This document shows, in pieces, positions 9,013 to 18,500 of a DNA stretch of 64,000 nucleotides (positions are counted from its first letter, which is position 1; every line of letters starts with the position of its first letter). The DNA is from Longimycelium tulufanense (GTDB taxonomy: Bacteria > Actinomycetota > Actinomycetes > Mycobacteriales > Pseudonocardiaceae). The notes under the pieces are model-generated. The model was not told where the DNA came from. It was given only the letters and a program-made list of their open reading frames with translations, and did not search any database. Made by a program: the position numbers and the translations under genes. The stretch spans positions 208,745 to 272,744 of the forward strand of contig NZ_BMMK01000001.1 of assembly GCF_014645795.1 (NCBI RefSeq), written 5' to 3'.

Positions 9013-9048
9013 TGACTTCGCGGTCGGCTCTGCACTAACTTCCAGTTC
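9013..9048 (+). promoter_or_regulatory. Leaderless promoter for the exonuclease operon
   Basis: TGACTT at 9013-9018 and TAACTT at 9036-9041 are separated by exactly 17 bases. The ATG at 9049 lies 7 bases after the -10 box, so transcription should start at or within a base of the start codon. No Shine-Dalgarno is present, which fits a leaderless mRNA, common in actinomycetes. Confidence 0.55.
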
Positions 9049-9822
9049 ATGATCACTACCGGTGTGTCGTGGGCTGACGGCCCCTTGTTGTCGTTCGACC
9101 TGGAGTCGACCGGCCTCGACCCGGCTACTGACCGCATTGTGGCCGCGTCGCTGGTGTCCATACTTCCCCAGCAGGCGCCGCAGGTTCGCACATGGCTGGC
9201 TGATCCGGGGGTGCAGATCCCCGCGGAGGCGACGGCGATTCATGGCATCAGCACGGAGCACGCGCGGGCGCACGGCCAGAACATCGCGGAGGCCGTGGCG
9301 GAGATCGTTGGCGAGCTAGGCCGGTCGTGGTCGTCGACAACGCCATTGTGCGTGTTCAACGCTTCCTTTGATCTCTCGCTGTTGGCCGCGGAGCTGCGTC
9401 GGCATCACGGGCAGGACCTGGTCGTGGCGGGCCCCGTCGTCGACCCGATGTGTCTTGATCGACACCTGGACCGTTATCGGAAGGGTAAGCGGACGCTGGG
9501 TGCGTTGTGCGCGCACTATCGGGTGCGCCTGGAGAAGGCGCACACCTCCACGGATGACGCGTTGGCCGCGGCCCGGTTGGCGTGGCGACTTGCCAAGTCC
9601 TATCCCGACAAGGTCGGGGGAGTGGCGTTGGCGGAACTGCACCAACGTCAAATCGGCTGGCACCGCGAGCACACCCGCGGGTTCGCCGACTATCTGGACC
9701 GATTGGCCGCGCGGACCGCTGATCCAGTCGAGGCTGGCGAACTGCGTGCCCGCGCGAGTGTGGAGCGCGCGGCTGCTGGGCAGTGGCCCTTGCGCGCCGT
9801 CGTGCAACCAGTTGAGGTGTGA
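9049..9822 (+). CDS. DnaQ-like DEDDh 3'-5' exonuclease
   Basis: A 257-aa RNase T/DnaQ-type exonuclease. ExoI is SFDLESTGLDP (Asp and Glu), ExoII is FNASFDLSLL (Asp) and ExoIII is HTSTDDALAAARLA (the His-x4-Asp of the DEDDh subclass), all in the expected spacing. The enzyme should remove 3' nucleotides from DNA or RNA with two metal ions. The size fits stand-alone epsilon-like exonucleases rather than a polymerase. The C-terminal 80 residues are extra to the fold. The gene sits 9 bases upstream of the DUF5710/HNH-like gene, so the two probably form one operon for nucleic-acid processing. Confidence 0.92.
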   Translation: MITTGVSWADGPLLSFDLESTGLDPATDRIVAASLVSILPQQAPQVRTWLADPGVQIPAEATAIHGISTEHARAHGQNIAEAVAEIVGELGRSWSSTTPLCVFNASFDLSLLAAELRRHHGQDLVVAGPVVDPMCLDRHLDRYRKGKRTLGALCAHYRVRLEKAHTSTDDALAAARLAWRLAKSYPDKVGGVALAELHQRQIGWHREHTRGFADYLDRLAARTADPVEAGELRARASVERAAAGQWPLRAVVQPVEV

Positions 9823-9831
9823 GGAGCCTGA

Positions 9832-10536
9832 ATGACGGAACAACGGATCTGGCTCGACGTTCCCTTCGCGGAGAAGAACAACGCCAAAGCAGCCGGTGCG
9901 CGGTGGGACCCGGCTGCGAAACGGTGGTACGCCCCACGTCCTGACATGGCGGAACTGGAGAGATGGGCGGCCTTGCCGGACGTGCCGGACCTGCTGCCCG
10001 GCGAGGATCGTTCGTTCGGTTCCGGGTTGTTCGTCGACCTCGTGCCGTCCTCGTGCTGGTTCACCAACGTGCGCTCGTGCGTGAGCCCGCGGGACTGGGA
10101 ACGACTACGCCGCATGATCCTGAAACGGGCAGGCCACCGCTGCGAAGCGTGTGGGCAGAGGGAGGAGCGCGCTACCCGTCGCTGGCTCGAAGCTCATGAG
10201 CGGTGGGCTTATGACGACGCTGGACGGGTTCAGACGCTGCGTAGGCTGATCTGCCTCTGCACGCCCTGTCACACCGCGACCCACTTCGGGCTGGCCACCG
10301 TGCGCGGTGTGCAGGACCAGGCGCTCGCGCACCTGTGCTCCGTCACGGGGATGTCCCAAGACGAGGCTCTCGATCACGTGGACGCGGCATTTGACTTGTG
10401 GCGCCGGCGTTCCCTCGCATCCTGGACACTCGACCTGAGCATGCTCACCACTGCCGGGATCACCGTCGTACCTCCACCTGACGCCAAGGCTCGGGCCGCT
10501 GTCGCCGAACATACCCTCCGCCAGCGGTGCCCCTGA
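9832..10536 (+). CDS. DUF5710 domain protein with HNH-like zinc site
   Basis: A 234-aa protein with GAGGAG five bases before ATG 9832. Residues 3-45 (IWLDVPFAEKNNAKAAGARW ... WYAP) form the DUF5710 module, found in mobile-element and DNA-processing proteins. Residues 95-155 contain CEACG, a central histidine-bearing stretch (EAHERWAYDD) and CTPCHTATHFG. That CxxC...CxxC-H pattern is typical of an HNH nuclease zinc site. The likely role is a DNA-binding or nicking enzyme acting with the exonuclease in the same operon. The HNH assignment is moderate because the beta-beta-alpha metal core cannot be confirmed by eye. Confidence 0.75.
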   Translation: MTEQRIWLDVPFAEKNNAKAAGARWDPAAKRWYAPRPDMAELERWAALPDVPDLLPGEDRSFGSGLFVDLVPSSCWFTNVRSCVSPRDWERLRRMILKRAGHRCEACGQREERATRRWLEAHERWAYDDAGRVQTLRRLICLCTPCHTATHFGLATVRGVQDQALAHLCSVTGMSQDEALDHVDAAFDLWRRRSLASWTLDLSMLTTAGITVVPPPDAKARAAVAEHTLRQRCP

Positions 10537-10835
10537 CCCGGTGGCGACAGCTCGTCGATGCCGTGCATCCGATGTTCAGGTCCTGTTCGTGTTGCCAGGC
10601 GGTGAGCGGTTCGCCGGCTCCTGCGGCTTCCCCCCTTTGCCGCGGCTGCGCTGACCTGCGCCAAGAGGATCACCCAGAACCACTACCGAGACAGCCACCT
10701 AGTCGGCCAGTAGCCGGTTGAGTGCCACAGGTCAGGGGTGGTCTCCGTTGTTGGTCTGTGAGGGTGGTTGTTGGGGGTGTCCTGAGCGTCCGGGCACACC
10801 TGGGGCAACACCGTTCGTGATTTTCGATGGGGGAC

Positions 10836-10863
10836 ACGTACGCCGTGGGACGTACGCCGTGGG
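10836..10863. repeat. Perfect tandem 14-bp repeat
   Basis: Two head-to-tail copies of ACGTACGCCGTGGG, at 10836-10849 and 10850-10863, lie about 70 bases before the tRNA fragment. Each contains the palindrome ACGT. It could be a recombinase arm site or simple slippage. Confidence 0.6.
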
Positions 10864-10930
10864 TTTGCGCTGTGGTGCATCAGCGAGACACGAAGGCAGC
10901 ATCCACTTGGAGCTGAGAGCGTAGGGGACC

Positions 10931-10960
10931 CCAGGTTCAAGTCCTGTCGTCCCGACCCAC
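10931..10960 (+). other. tRNA-Pro 3'-end fragment (candidate attachment-site scar)
   Basis: CCAGGTTCAAGTCCTGTCGT followed by CCCGACC matches a tRNA T-arm (GG-TTCAAGT-CC) and the 3' acceptor strand CGTCCCGA of actinobacterial tRNA-Pro. No matching 5' acceptor (CGGGACG), D-arm or anticodon arm is found upstream. Integrative elements commonly recombine at tRNA 3' ends and leave such copies, so this is probably an att remnant. Confidence 0.5.
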
Positions 10961-11019
10961 CGAGCTTCTTCATGTCTCGTAGGATCTCACCTTGGCGCTT
11001 TCGTGATCGACGGTTGTGA

Positions 11020-11247
11020 TCACCAGCGAGCATTACGGTCGAACAGAGACGCGCTCGTGATCTTCCCTTCGGTGACGGCGATGTGGGTCATGAACGTGCC
11101 GGGGGCCGCGCCGTGCCAGTGCTCCTCCCCGGGCTGGCAGCTGACCGTGTCGCCGGCCCTGATCTCCTGCCGTTCCCCGCCGCGGGTCTGGACCAGGCCC
11201 ACGCCCTTGGTGACGTGCAGCACCTGACCGGCGCACCCGCAGATCAC
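11020..11247 (-). pseudogene. Cupin-domain protein, C-terminal fragment
   Basis: About 75 codons encode [20 protein letters not shown], then [20 protein letters not shown], which is the second half of a cupin barrel with the metal-binding His pair in HWHG. This resembles the small cupins linked to carboxymuconolactone decarboxylase-like proteins. The N-terminal half with the first metal motif is missing, and the 5' side abuts an unrelated hydrolase fragment in another frame. It is therefore a truncated, probably non-functional relic. Confidence 0.6.
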
Positions 11248-11249
11248 GC

Positions 11250-11590
11250 ACGAACAGGACGGGAGCCTGCGACTCCAGCTCGGGCGAGATGAGCAGGTCG
11301 CTCGTCGGGGCGATCACCTTTACCGGGATGTCGGTCGAACGGGGCCGCGGAGTCAGCAGTCGCCCGGCGATGTTCGCACGGTACAGCTCGACGCCATGCA
11401 CCATGTTCGCCTCGGCCCCTTCGGGCTGCGCCGCGGCGACCGATCCCCGGCCGAGCCGGTTCGCGAACCCGGCGACCCGGTCGATCACTCCCGGCGGACC
11501 GCGAACTCCGGCAGCATCGGTAGCTGGAACAACAGCGTGTAGTACGACTTCAGCAGTCGCTTGACCACCGCCCGAGGGAACCCATGGTCG
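11250..11590 (-). pseudogene. EphD-like alpha/beta hydrolase fragment, frameshifted
   Basis: Two reading frames carry pieces of one protein. One has LLKSYYTLLFQLPMLPEFAV (cap region) and the next has GVELYRANIAGRLLTPRPRS, then [20 protein letters not shown]. These segments occur in this order in actinobacterial EphD-type hydrolases. The frame changes near 11490, where the first piece stops after AVRRE. The nucleophile part upstream and the C-terminus are absent. It ends against the cupin fragment. Confidence 0.55.
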
Positions 11591-11822
11591 ATCCGCCACG
11601 GCGCAGCCCGCTTGCTTGTGCCGGAGAACAGACCTCCGGTTCCGTTGGCGCCGTGGCCAAAGCCGGTCCGGCGCCTGCATGCGGGGCCCATTCCAGTCTC
11701 GGCGCCTGGCAGCATGACGACCGTCAAGACAGCGATAGATCAGTCCTCCCGCTGGTGCGACATCGGACCAGCAGGCCGCCGCCATAGTCGAGCCATCGAG
11801 ATCGCGCGTCGGCTGCTGCGGC

Positions 11823-11957
11823 ATGGCCTCCGTCAACGCCGTTTCCAACTATCCGCAGATTCAGTCGCTGCCCATAGGCGGTGTCGGCGATCCCGGCTTC
11901 GGTCACACGGCGAAGATCGACAACCTCACGGCCGAGATCACGACCGTGCTGCACTGA
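11823..11957 (+). pseudogene. Aldehyde dehydrogenase C-terminal remnant
   Basis: A 44-codon frame encodes SVNAVSNYPQIQSLPIGGVG then DPGFG. This resembles the C-terminal region of aldehyde dehydrogenases, where a LPFGGVGDSGFGRIHG-type motif is usual. After PGFGHTAK the similarity ends and a short unrelated tail follows. With no catalytic Cys or NAD-binding region it is a relic. Confidence 0.45.
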
Positions 11958-11983
11958 GGCGAATTGCGGACGAATCGGTGCTC

Positions 11984-12178
11984 CTACGTCCGGGCACTGA
12001 GCGGGCGGATGTCGGTCCAGTTCCGCTCAATGTAGGCCACGCACGCGTCGCGGGTGTCGTCGGAATGCGCGACCTGCCACCCACTGGGCACCGGGACCTG
12101 ACTGGGCCACAGCGAATGCTGTTGTTCCGCGTTGACCAGCACGGAGAACGTGCCGTCGGGGTCGTCGAACGGGTTCAT
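11984..12178 (-). CDS. MbtH-like NRPS accessory protein
   Basis: A 64-aa MbtH-family protein that starts MNPFDDPDGTFSVLVNAEQQ and has the family tryptophans in HSLWP, GWQVAH and ERNWTDIRP. MbtH proteins bind adenylation domains and are needed for folding or activity. ATG 12178 has a strong GAGGAGG 10 bases upstream, and the gene begins 16 bases after the FAD-monooxygenase stop as the last gene of the NRPS operon. Its partner is presumably the bimodular synthetase at 15528-22508. Confidence 0.95.
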   Translation of the reverse strand: MNPFDDPDGTFSVLVNAEQQHSLWPSQVPVPSGWQVAHSDDTRDACVAYIERNWTDIRPLSART

Positions 12179-12194
12179 CTCTGTCCTCCTCGGA

Positions 12195-13331
12195 TCAGGC
12201 GGGAAGCTCGAAGCGCATCGCTGCGAAGATTTGGCTGCGCACGATGGACATCGGCGCGTACCGGAAGGCGAGGTCGCGCAGCCGCGCGACAATCGGGTTC
12301 TCCAGCTGTTCAAGCCGGCTCAAGCGCCGCGACGCCGAGACGAGCCAGCGAGCGTGATCGCGTCGTGTGCGCTCGTAGGCGCGCAATCCCGCAACTGGTT
12401 CGGTTCCGGCAGCCAGGTGGTGCGCGAGGGCGTAGCCGTCCTCGATGGACGAGCTGCCGCCCTGACTGAGGCTGGTCAGCATCGGATGCGCGGCATCTCC
12501 GACCAGGGTCACCGGTCCGTCGCCCCAGGATTCGAGAAACGTCCGGTCCTGGGCCGGTACAGTCGCGATGTCGGACTCCGGAGTCCGTGAGATGACGTCG
12601 AGCACCTCGTTTGCCCAGCCCGCGAAGCACTGCAGGATGTCGCCCTTGGTGCCACTCCAGCGGCGCGCAACGTTCTTCGTGCCCCACCAGTAGGCCTGCC
12701 CACCGCCGATGTCCATCAGACCGAACCTTTGCCCGTTGCCCCAGTAGTGGACGGCACCCCCGGCCGGCAGGCTGGGATGCTCGAACGGGGCGGCCGCGAT
12801 CCAGCAGACGTAGCCGTAGTCGTTGACCCGTTCCTGGCCGACCATCTGCGCCCGGATGGCGGAGTTGATCCCGTCCGCACCGACCAGCACATCACCGGTG
12901 TAGCTCCGGCCGTCCGCGCACGTGATCGACACACTGTCTCCGACACCGTCGTACCGCACGACCTCGGCCCCGTAGTGGATCGGTGTATCGCCCAGGGAGT
13001 TGCGCAGCAGGGTGGTCAGGTCGCTGCGACGCACGTTGACCAGCGGCGTACCCACCTCATCGGCCACGGACCTGATCGGCAGCTCGCGCAGCGGTTTGCC
13101 GGTCGGAGTCCGCAGATGGAACTCGTCGCAGACGCGTCCCACCCCCGCCGTGGACAGATCGACGCCCAAGGCTCGGAGCACCTTCGTGGCGTTGCAGGCG
13201 ATCCCGAGCCCGCCGCCGGACGTCCGGGGTTCGGACGCGGCCTCGAACAGCTCGACCTCAATGCCACGCCGGCGCAGGGCGATCGCGGTCGTCAAACCGC
13301 CCACCCCGGTGCCGACCACCAGAACCTTCAT
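12195..13331 (-). CDS. FAD-dependent (class A) monooxygenase
   Basis: A 378-aa flavoprotein of the PHBH/salicylate-hydroxylase superfamily. The N-terminal dinucleotide motif is VVGTGVGGLTTAIALRRRGI, the middle DG motif is VLVGADGINSAIR, and the FAD ribityl motif GDAAHPMLTSLSQGGSSSIE is near residue 285. It would use NAD(P)H and O2 to hydroxylate or epoxidise a small or carrier-bound substrate. The ATG at 13331 overlaps the SDR stop by four bases, showing translational coupling in the NRPS operon. It is probably a tailoring oxygenase for the peptide product or a precursor. Confidence 0.9.
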   Translation of the reverse strand: MKVLVVGTGVGGLTTAIALRRRGIEVELFEAASEPRTSGGGLGIACNATKVLRALGVDLSTAGVGRVCDEFHLRTPTGKPLRELPIRSVADEVGTPLVNVRRSDLTTLLRNSLGDTPIHYGAEVVRYDGVGDSVSITCADGRSYTGDVLVGADGINSAIRAQMVGQERVNDYGYVCWIAAAPFEHPSLPAGGAVHYWGNGQRFGLMDIGGGQAYWWGTKNVARRWSGTKGDILQCFAGWANEVLDVISRTPESDIATVPAQDRTFLESWGDGPVTLVGDAAHPMLTSLSQGGSSSIEDGYALAHHLAAGTEPVAGLRAYERTRRDHARWLVSASRRLSRLEQLENPIVARLRDLAFRYAPMSIVRSQIFAAMRFELPA

Positions 13332-14233
13332 CGCCGGGCCTCCTGCCGTTTCGGTACGGCGGCCGCCAACTCGCGCCGGATCACCGCGTCGAGAAGGCGG
13401 TCTGGCAGCATCCGGGCGGCCACGGTTGCGCCCCAGGAGTCGGGGCCGACGCGGTAGCGGGTACGTGGCCGCCGTGCGGTCATCGCATGGCCGACGGCGC
13501 TCGCGACCGCCTCGGGTTTCGTCTTGCTGTCCCGCGCGCGCTTCTCGTTCAGGGCGACGAATGATTCGAACATCTGCCGGTACGAGTTCGCGACACCGTC
13601 AGGCGCCGCAATGAGAACCCGCCGGGCAGTGTCGGCGACCTTGTCCCAGATCGGGGTCATGATGGCGCCGGGCTCGACCACCGAGACACTGACCGACAGC
13701 GGCGCAAGCTCCCGGCGCAGCGCGTCCGACACGCCTTCCTTGGCAAACTGCGAGGCGGCGTACGGGCCGAGGAACGGTGCTGCGACCCGGCCGACGCCCG
13801 AGCAGACGTTGACGATTCGGCCCGCCAAGGCCGCTCCGTCAACCGGGCGCATGCGCAGCAGCGGCAGGAACTCTTGAGTCACCGCGACCGTGCCGATGAG
13901 GTTCACCTCCAGCTCGGCCCGCAGCTCATCGAGTGGCACGCATTCCATCGGCGCCGACACGCAGATACCGGCGTTGTTCACCAAGCCGTGCAGGCCCGCC
14001 TCGCCGGTCTGCTCGCGTACCAGCTTGCCTGCCAGGCGGATCGACTCGTTCGACGTGACGTCCAGGAGCACCGGACGAATGTTGCGGCTCTCGGCGGCGA
14101 GCCGCGCGCCGTTCGCCTGCGACCGCACCCCGGCGTACACCGTGAAGCCGGCGGCGGCCAGGCGCAGCGCGCTGGCCTGTCCAAGGCCGGTGGACGCGCC
14201 GGTGACCAGCACCGCGGGCTCGTTGTCTGACAT
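13328..14233 (-). CDS. Short-chain dehydrogenase/reductase
   Basis: A 301-aa classical SDR. ATG at 14233 has GGAGG 6 bases upstream; the longer open frame upstream belongs to the PapA-like gene's DNA. The cofactor motif is VTGASTGLGQASA, the NNAG motif is GLVNNAGICVS, and the catalytic Ser and YxxxK are in VCSGVGRV and YAASQFAKEG. Here the active-site pattern reads Y-A-A-S-Q, so the usual Lys four residues after Tyr is Gln; Lys comes three residues later. This may alter activity. The gene begins 2 bases after the PapA-like stop and overlaps the monooxygenase start, so it belongs to the NRPS operon. Confidence 0.88.
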   Translation of the reverse strand: MSDNEPAVLVTGASTGLGQASALRLAAAGFTVYAGVRSQANGARLAAESRNIRPVLLDVTSNESIRLAGKLVREQTGEAGLHGLVNNAGICVSAPMECVPLDELRAELEVNLIGTVAVTQEFLPLLRMRPVDGAALAGRIVNVCSGVGRVAAPFLGPYAASQFAKEGVSDALRRELAPLSVSVSVVEPGAIMTPIWDKVADTARRVLIAAPDGVANSYRQMFESFVALNEKRARDSKTKPEAVASAVGHAMTARRPRTRYRVGPDSWGATVAARMLPDRLLDAVIRRELAAAVPKRQEARR

Positions 14234-14235
14234 GA

Positions 14236-15531
14236 TCAACCTCCAATACTCGACAGTAGGATCTCGACCGCGCGGTCCGCGATCCGCTCGGCACGCTCGC
14301 GGATGAGTGCGCCCTCGATGTAGGAAAAGTTCCAGCTCAAGGCGGAATGGCTGGTGATCACGACCGCGACCAGCAACCCGCTGATCGAGAGGCCGGCGAC
14401 GGGCTGGATTCCGGACACGTCCCACTCCCCAACTCGGTCCGGGAAGGGGAACCGCCCCAAGTTGGACAGGCAGACGTTTCCCGGCCCCATCCGGTCGACC
14501 ATTGCGATCGTGCGTGCGCTGCGGCCGACCGAAGGCGGCGTCATGAACCGCAGCATCGAGATCAGCGCGAGGTGCTGGCCGAACCGCGTGCGCCTGTTCA
14601 GGTCTCGCTGGGCCCGGCGCGCGGTCGCCCACAAGGGACCGATTCGGATGTGGGACGGCACTGTGGCAACGTACGAGCCCAGGTCCCGGGACCCAACCGG
14701 CCTGACCAGCTCAGCCCGGAAGTCCACGGGGGAGCCGAGGGTGACACACCGGGCGTCTTCGCCCGCCACAGCGATCGCCATCGTCGCGGTCAGCGCGCTG
14801 TGCACGGTCAGGCCTTCGCGCTTGCACCGGCTCACCAACCGGTCCAGCTGCTCGGCATCGAGCTCGCGGTGGACCAGCCTGGTGCGCCTGCGCTCGGCCG
14901 GCACCGGCGTATCGGGTACCAGCCGGCGTGGCCGCGCGATCGCCGTCGCGATCTGATCGGCAACCGCCCAGGCGACCGTCTGCAACGTCCGAGGCACGCC
15001 CTTGATCCATCTTGGCAACATCGCCTCGGGCGGAGGCAGCGGGTCGTGCGGCTCCGGCGACGGCGTGCCCGCGGCCAGCTCCAGCAGCCGCCGTAGCATT
15101 TCCATCACGGCTGTCCCGTCGGCGATGATGTGCGACACGGTGAGGATCAGGTCGTGGCACTCCTGCGCGCTCCCCGGCGCGTGAATGATGTCGACGATCC
15201 GGGCCAGCGGACCCGAACGCGTGGCAAGGGGCGTGACCAGCTCAACCCCGTCGATCTCCCGTTCCCACCGGCCCGGGTCTTCGGCTGTGACAGTGCGGAT
15301 CGGGATCCGCGGATCCTTCACGGGCACGAAACGTGGGCGGGTGCCGTCCGGCGCGGCGGCGACCGCCACCCGCAGCAGCGGGTGCTCGGCGACCAGCCCC
15401 GCCGCGGCACGCTCCAGGTCCGCGCAAGACACCGCTCCGGCTATGTGCACCCTGACGATACAGTTGAGCGGAGAGAGCTGGTCGCAGAGCCAGTACCAGC
15501 GCTCGGCGGGGCTGAGCGGTCGGTTGATCAC
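14236..15531 (-). CDS. PapA-like condensation-domain acyltransferase
   Basis: This 431-aa stand-alone member of the NRPS condensation superfamily has the catalytic motif VSHIIADGTA (H-x3-D-G, with Ser in place of the first His) near residue 140. A structural Asp-Phe-Arg in GSPVDFRAELVRP stands where DFGW usually lies. Such PapA-type enzymes transfer acyl groups from a carrier protein or CoA to an alcohol or amine. The ATG overlaps the NRPS stop by four bases. It probably acylates the serine side chain or another hydroxyl of the NRPS product, or loads the acyl starter; this is inference. Confidence 0.85.
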   Translation of the reverse strand: MINRPLSPAERWYWLCDQLSPLNCIVRVHIAGAVSCADLERAAAGLVAEHPLLRVAVAAAPDGTRPRFVPVKDPRIPIRTVTAEDPGRWEREIDGVELVTPLATRSGPLARIVDIIHAPGSAQECHDLILTVSHIIADGTAVMEMLRRLLELAAGTPSPEPHDPLPPPEAMLPRWIKGVPRTLQTVAWAVADQIATAIARPRRLVPDTPVPAERRRTRLVHRELDAEQLDRLVSRCKREGLTVHSALTATMAIAVAGEDARCVTLGSPVDFRAELVRPVGSRDLGSYVATVPSHIRIGPLWATARRAQRDLNRRTRFGQHLALISMLRFMTPPSVGRSARTIAMVDRMGPGNVCLSNLGRFPFPDRVGEWDVSGIQPVAGLSISGLLVAVVITSHSALSWNFSYIEGALIRERAERIADRAVEILLSSIGG

Positions 15532-18500
15532 TGGGCCACCTCGGCACGGGCAGAACGGAAGGAGTCTGCGCGCTGCAGGGCGAGACCGAGTTCGTCTGCC
15601 AGTACCTGGACGTTCGGAGCATCCATCATGGACAGGTGGTTGCCGGGGACCTTGACGATCTCGACGGGCTCCTCAGTCCACTGCTCCCAGCCGTTGTCCG
15701 GGCTGTTGAACAAGGTGCCGACGTTGCGATGTGCGACCGCGAGCCCGCTCGGCATCTCCTCGGTCGCCCGCAGCAGAAGGAGCGGCCTGCGCAGGTTCTC
15801 GACCCGATAATCCATGCCAGCCTGCATGTTCGCCCGGAAGACCCGGTACAGCCGCCGAACAAGTTGCGGTGAACTGTCCCGCGGCAGGACGCCGAGCTCG
15901 ACGCACCGGTCCAGCGCCGAAGTGAGATCGACGATGTCGCCGAGCTCGTCGTCCAGCTGCACGTCGCCGCGCGAGCTCGCGAGAAGTTCCCCGATGAAGA
16001 ACGTGATCATCTGCTTCTCGTCGAGCGCGGTCCTGGGGCCAGCGCCGAGCGCGATCGTGTCCAGCACCGTCAGCGAGGACACCTGGGCGGGGTCGAGCTG
16101 CCGAGCGATCTCGACCGCGACGAAGCCGCCGAAGGACCAGCCCGCGAGGTGGAACGGCCCGTCGGGGTGGACCCGCCGAATGGCCTCGATGTACGAGGCG
16201 GCAAGGGATTCCATCGACGTCAGCGGCTCGGTGCCCGGCTGCGTTCCCGCCGCCTGCAGGGCGTGCACCGGCCGGTCCGCGGGAAGATGGTTGACCAACT
16301 GGCGGTAGCACAGGACGGTGCCTCCGATGGGATGTATCAGGAACAGCGGCACGCCATCGCCCGCCTCCCGCAGGGGCACCACGGGATCGAAGGTGTCGCT
16401 GCCGTCGTGGGCGCGGATGACGGCAGCGATCTCGCGCGCGGTCGGCGCGGCCAGGAACGTCTGCAGCTGCAGGTCAACTCCCCAACGCTTGGCGATGGTC
16501 ATCGCAACGCGGGTGGCGCCGATCGAGGTGCCGCCCGCATCGAAGAAGCCGGTGTCCACGCCGAGCGCGTCGACGCCGGCGAACTCCGCCAGCAGGCCGG
16601 CAACCGCCTCCTCGAGCTCGTCACCGGCCGACACCACGGTGTCGGACCCGCGCGAGCCAATCGCCCGCAACGCGGCGTCGTCCCGCTTTCCACTGGGCGT
16701 CAGCGGCATGGCGTCGATCCACTGGAAGGTCGACGGCACCATGTGCGGTGGAAGGACCTGGCGCAGCTCCGAGCGCAGCGCCTCGACGGGAACCCGATCG
16801 GCGTCACCGACCAGGAACGCCTGCAGCACCGCGTCGGGCCCGCCCAGCGAGCGCGCCACGACTGCGGCCTGCTCGACACCGGGGTACCTCGCGGCCAGCG
16901 CCAGGATCGCGAGCTCGACCTCGGCGACCTCGACTCGGAAGCCACGCACCTTGACCTGGGTGTCCGCCCGGCCCAGGCACACGATGTCGCCGTTGGGCAG
17001 TGCGAGGCCGATGTCCCCGGTGCGATAGCGGACGGTGCCGTTGGGCCCGGCGACGAATCGCTGTGCGGTCAGGCCCGGCCGCTTCTCGTATCCCTGCGCA
17101 ACGCAAGCGCCTTCGAGGTAGATCTCGCCCTTGACGCCCGGCCGCACCGGGCGCAGCTTCTCATCGAGCAGCGATGCCGTGATCGCCGAGATCGCGGCGC
17201 CGATCGGCGGCAGCGGCGGGTGGTCGCTGACCTCCCCCGGCAACTGGTGCGCGAGCGCCACATGCGTCTCGGTCGGGCCGTACTGGTTCTCCAGCACGGT
17301 GCCGGGGTTCGCGGCACACAGCGCCCGGATCTCCGGGGTGATCCGCAGCTGCTCACCGGAGGACATGATTGTGCGCAGCGATGCCGGGTACACGCCGGTG
17401 ACCGCTGCCGCCTCGGCCAGCCCTTGCAGCGCGACATAGGGCAGGTAGATCCGGTCCACGCCACCCTCGTCGATCGTCTTTAGCAGCGCCACCATGTCCT
17501 GGCGGGTGCGCTCGTCGATCACCCGCAGGGTGCCTCCGCCACATAGCGTGGAGAAGATCTCCTGGAACGAGACGTCGAACGACAGCGGCGCGAACTGCAG
17601 CGTGGTCCGCCCGACCGCAGTGGTGGGACGCTGGTTCTGCCAGCGGATGAGGTTCGTGAGCACGCGGTGCGGCACCGCCACCCCCTTGGGCTCACCGGTC
17701 GATCCCGAGGTGAACAGGACGTAGGCGACGTCCTCGGGATGGATCCGGGGCAGCGGCAGCGGCTCACCGTCAGCCGGCTGGCAGAGCAGCTCGTCGAGAC
17801 CGGTGACCGTGAGATAAGGCTCGGCGATCTCGGCCATCAACCGAATGCGTGCCTCCGGGTACGCCGGGTCGAGCGGAACGACGGCCGCCCCGGCGCGCAT
17901 TGCACCCAGCACCGCGGCCACCAGCTCGATCGAACGCGGCATGCGGATCGCGACACGTGCCCCGGTCGGCATTCCCCGCCGCAGCAGCTCCTGGGCGACG
18001 GCGTCGGCGATGTCGTTGAGCCTGAGGTAGTCCCACTGGCCGGTGTCGCTGACCACCGCGGTTTTCGCCGGGTGCAGCGTGGCGACCTGGTCGACCAGGG
18101 CGGTGACATCCCCGCTTCCGGCCGCCCAGAGGGCGATCTCGCCATCCGGGTCCCGGACGATCTCGCCCAGCAGCCCGATGAGCGCCCGGCCGAATTCGGT
18201 GCACTGGCTTGCAGCCAGCCCTTCCCCACCGGTGCTGATCCGCAGCCGGATGCGGCCGTCGCGTGGGTCGACCATCGCGGTGGTCAGCAGCGTGAAGTTG
18301 GTCTCCTCGCGGATCGTGACGTCGACCAGCTCCACCCCACCGAGAGCTTGTCCGAGCTGGTGGTAGTTCACGAAATTGAACGCGGTGTCGAAGGGCTGCG
18401 GGCTGAGGGGGAAGCGCCGGTGGGGGAAGGTGTCCCGCTCCCAACGCACGATGTGCTCCACGGCGTCGCGCCACGTTTCCTGCTCGCCGTCCAGGCGCAC

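Larger units (their letters stand above)
10537..11019. other. Intergenic scar with no intact gene
   Basis: About 480 bases. A 64-codon frame at 10527-10721 has CxxC-like cysteines but overlaps the upstream gene and resembles nothing I know. The recognisable contents are a tandem 14-mer and a tRNA 3' fragment, listed separately. The 3' end of the DUF5710 gene has no obvious terminator. Confidence 0.4.

Noticed and set aside
10860-10960. A complete tRNA gene
   Set aside because: Only T-arm and 3' acceptor fit; no 5' acceptor, D-arm or anticodon arm could be folded upstream.
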